Source of the DNA: Myxococcota bacterium
Lineage (GTDB): Bacteria; Myxococcota_C; UBA6777
Direction: 5' to 3'
NCBI GenBank assembly: GCA_963169055.1
Contig: CAUJFU010000150.1
Span: 1-6,939, forward strand
DNA: 6,939 bases
Below the pieces are notes generated by a model. The model saw nothing but the letters and a program-made list of their open reading frames with translations, had not been told where the DNA came from and ran no database searches. Shown here piece after piece: positions 6,215 to 6,939 of the stretch; within the stretch, counting starts at the first letter, position 1; every line of letters begins with the position of its first letter. Position numbers and translations under genes: made by a program.

Positions 6215-6240
6215 TGCGTCCATCCTTCGGGGTGGACGTA
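6215..6240 (+). other. Very stable hairpin with UUCG tetraloop after rpmF
   Basis: The left arm (6215-6225) pairs with the right arm (6230-6240) in an 11-bp stem with two G-U wobbles, closed by a C(UUCG)G tetraloop at 6225-6230. It starts 45 bases after the rpmF stop and ends 24 bases before the next start codon. No T-run follows directly (the only one, 6258-6263, is 17 bases further on). It is therefore not a classic intrinsic terminator. It could block 3' exonucleases after rpmF or set relative expression of the two genes. Confidence 0.6.
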
Positions 6241-6252
6241 CCCTGAAACTAC

Positions 6253-6256
6253 GGAG
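6253..6256 (+). promoter_or_regulatory. Ribosome binding site of the GTG-started gene
   Basis: GGAG lies eight bases before GTG at 6265. An in-frame TGA at 6244-6246 limits the start to TTG 6262 or GTG 6265, and the spacing favours GTG. Confidence 0.6.
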
Positions 6257-6264
6257 ATTTTTTG

Positions 6265-6939
6265 GTGAACGACGAGCGAGCCACAAGATCCTCTGCCTCT
6301 CGATCCAAAACCCCTTCCCCAGCTCCTGCACAACGTGGACGTAAAAGCCTCCGCAAGCCTCGTTCTGAAGAAGCTATGGATACCACCGAAACTGTGGCTA
6401 CGGTCACCGAGAGTTCCAGAGACGAAGCCCCTGTTGAAAACATCCCGATGGTCACAACGACCGCCTCGCCTTCTCCCAAAGAAGCCGCTCTCTCTTTCAC
6501 CAACGCGCCTCCCGTCGATGATGTGCGCGCAGAGGAGCCCCGTGGAGGACGCGACACACGCTCAGATCGGCCAGATCGGCAACGACATCGCCCTCGCGAA
6601 ACCAGCACAGACGCTGCGCAACCTGCCTCTGCGCAACCTGCCTCTGCGCGATCTTCTGCCGCTTCCAAAGCAACGATGCCCCCACAACCCCTCCCATCCG
6701 TCGATCTCGCCCCACCGCATTCCGCCGAAGTGGCCGCTGGATCTCATCCTGCAAAACCACCTTCCGCTCCTGTCAAATTGACCCACCCGACGCCTCGGAA
6801 AACTCCTTTGGCTCCGAAACAAGCCGAAGCTCCGAAACAAGCCGAAGCCCCGAAACAAGCCGAAGCCCCGAAACAAGCCGAAGCCCCGAAACAAGCCGAA
6901 GCCCCGACACAAGCCGAAGCCCCGACACACGCCGAAGCC
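6265..6939 (+). CDS. Disordered Ala/Pro-rich repeat protein, N-terminal part (3' end missing)
   Basis: A GTG-started frame stays open for all 225 codons to the right edge, so it is a partial gene. The start follows GGAG by eight bases. The visible protein is low in hydrophobic residues and looks disordered throughout. It begins basic and Ser-rich (VNDERATRSSASRSKTPSPA), then has an acidic Thr/Glu-rich stretch (about 45-75), an Arg/Asp-rich charged patch (RGGRDTRSDRPDRQRHRPRE, about 103-122), a tandem AQPAS pair, and from residue 183 a seven-unit APKQAE array. I see no signal peptide, transmembrane segment or folded domain. Such tails often precede a folded domain in large bacterial proteins (RNA-binding enzymes, IF-2-like factors, envelope linkers), and that domain would be outside the window. 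Position after rpmF hints at a ribosome or RNA role, but this is weak inference. Codon choice matches the neighbours. Confidence 0.72.
   Translation, partial: MNDERATRSSASRSKTPSPAPAQRGRKSLRKPRSEEAMDTTETVATVTESSRDEAPVENIPMVTTTASPSPKEAALSFTNAPPVDDVRAEEPRGGRDTRSDRPDRQRHRPRETSTDAAQPASAQPASARSSAASKATMPPQPLPSVDLAPPHSAEVAAGSHPAKPPSAPVKLTHPTPRKTPLAPKQAEAPKQAEAPKQAEAPKQAEAPKQAEAPTQAEAPTHAEA
6616..6645 (+). repeat. 15-bp tandem repeat (AQPAS x2)
   Basis: GCGCAACCTGCCTCT occurs twice in a row (6616-6630 and 6631-6645) and the next bases begin a third copy. It is in frame within the right-edge gene. Just upstream, CAGATCGGC is also tandemly doubled at 6563-6580. Confidence 0.85.
6811..6939 (+). repeat. 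18-bp tandem repeat array encoding APKQAE
   Basis: Seven full 18-base units start at 6811, 6829, 6847, 6865, 6883, 6901 and 6919, and an eighth begins at 6937. Units 1-2 start with GCT and units 3-7 with GCC. Units 1-5 encode APKQAE, unit 6 APTQAE and unit 7 APTHAE. The array is in frame and continues past the window edge, so the total copy number is unknown. Such arrays easily gain or lose units by slippage without shifting the frame. Confidence 0.95.

Noticed and set aside
6335-6781. 148-codon plus-strand ATG frame inside the right-edge gene
   Set aside because: The GTG frame from 6265 has a ribosome binding site, stays open to the edge and carries the in-frame repeats; the 6335 frame is a shadow of it.
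6562-6930. Minus-strand frame with a repeated GFGLFR-type pattern
   Set aside because: The protein repeat is only the antisense reading of the 18-bp array, with no ribosome binding site or other support.
6811-6939. CRISPR array
   Set aside because: The units are contiguous 18-mers without spacers and lie in frame inside a coding region.

Overview
The window reads as a stretch of bacterial chromosome, moderately GC-rich, made mostly of housekeeping genes with one large predicted surface or envelope protein at the left edge. That protein combines tandem ASH/"choice-of-anchor D"-type beta-sandwich repeats with a von Willebrand factor A domain. This architecture is typical of Myxococcota, Bradymonadota and related former Deltaproteobacteria. 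I infer that broad group from the architecture only; no single marker here fixes the taxon.

Layout, left to right. (1) Positions 2-2644, + strand: 3' part of the ASH-VWA gene, whose start lies outside the window. (2) Positions 2646-3146, - strand: moaC (molybdenum cofactor biosynthesis), convergent with gene 1 and separated from it by one base. (3) Positions 3147-3518: a divergent intergenic region with short direct repeats on the moaC side and weak promoter-like matches on the trxB side. (4) Positions 3519-4478, +: trxB, thioredoxin reductase. (5) Positions 4598-5071, +: a stand-alone cyclic-nucleotide-binding domain protein without a DNA-binding domain. (6) A good sigma70-type promoter at 5121-5148, overlapped by an inverted repeat. 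(7) Positions 5202-5825, +: a YceD/DUF177 protein. (8) Positions 5988-6170, +: rpmF, ribosomal protein L32, behind a 162-base leader with repeats and small hairpins. (9) Positions 6171-6264: a spacer holding a very stable UUCG hairpin. (10) From 6265 to the right edge, +: a GTG-started gene for a disordered Ala/Pro-rich protein that ends in an APKQAE hexapeptide repeat array and runs out of the window.

How they fit together: yceD-rpmF is the conserved ribosome-related pair and probably starts at the 5121-5148 promoter. The GTG-started gene may be read from the same transcript or separated by the UUCG hairpin. trxB and the cyclic-nucleotide-binding gene lie in the same orientation 119 bases apart and could be co-transcribed; a functional link is only inference. 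moaC stands alone, with no other molybdenum cofactor gene in view.

I see no tRNA, rRNA, CRISPR array, insertion sequence, phage gene or defence system. Nothing here amounts to a clear new biological system. The parts most worth a second look are the repeat-bearing right-edge gene, the cysteine pattern of the ASH-VWA protein, the operator-like repeat over the yceD promoter, and the loss of the usual cysteines in the YceD protein.
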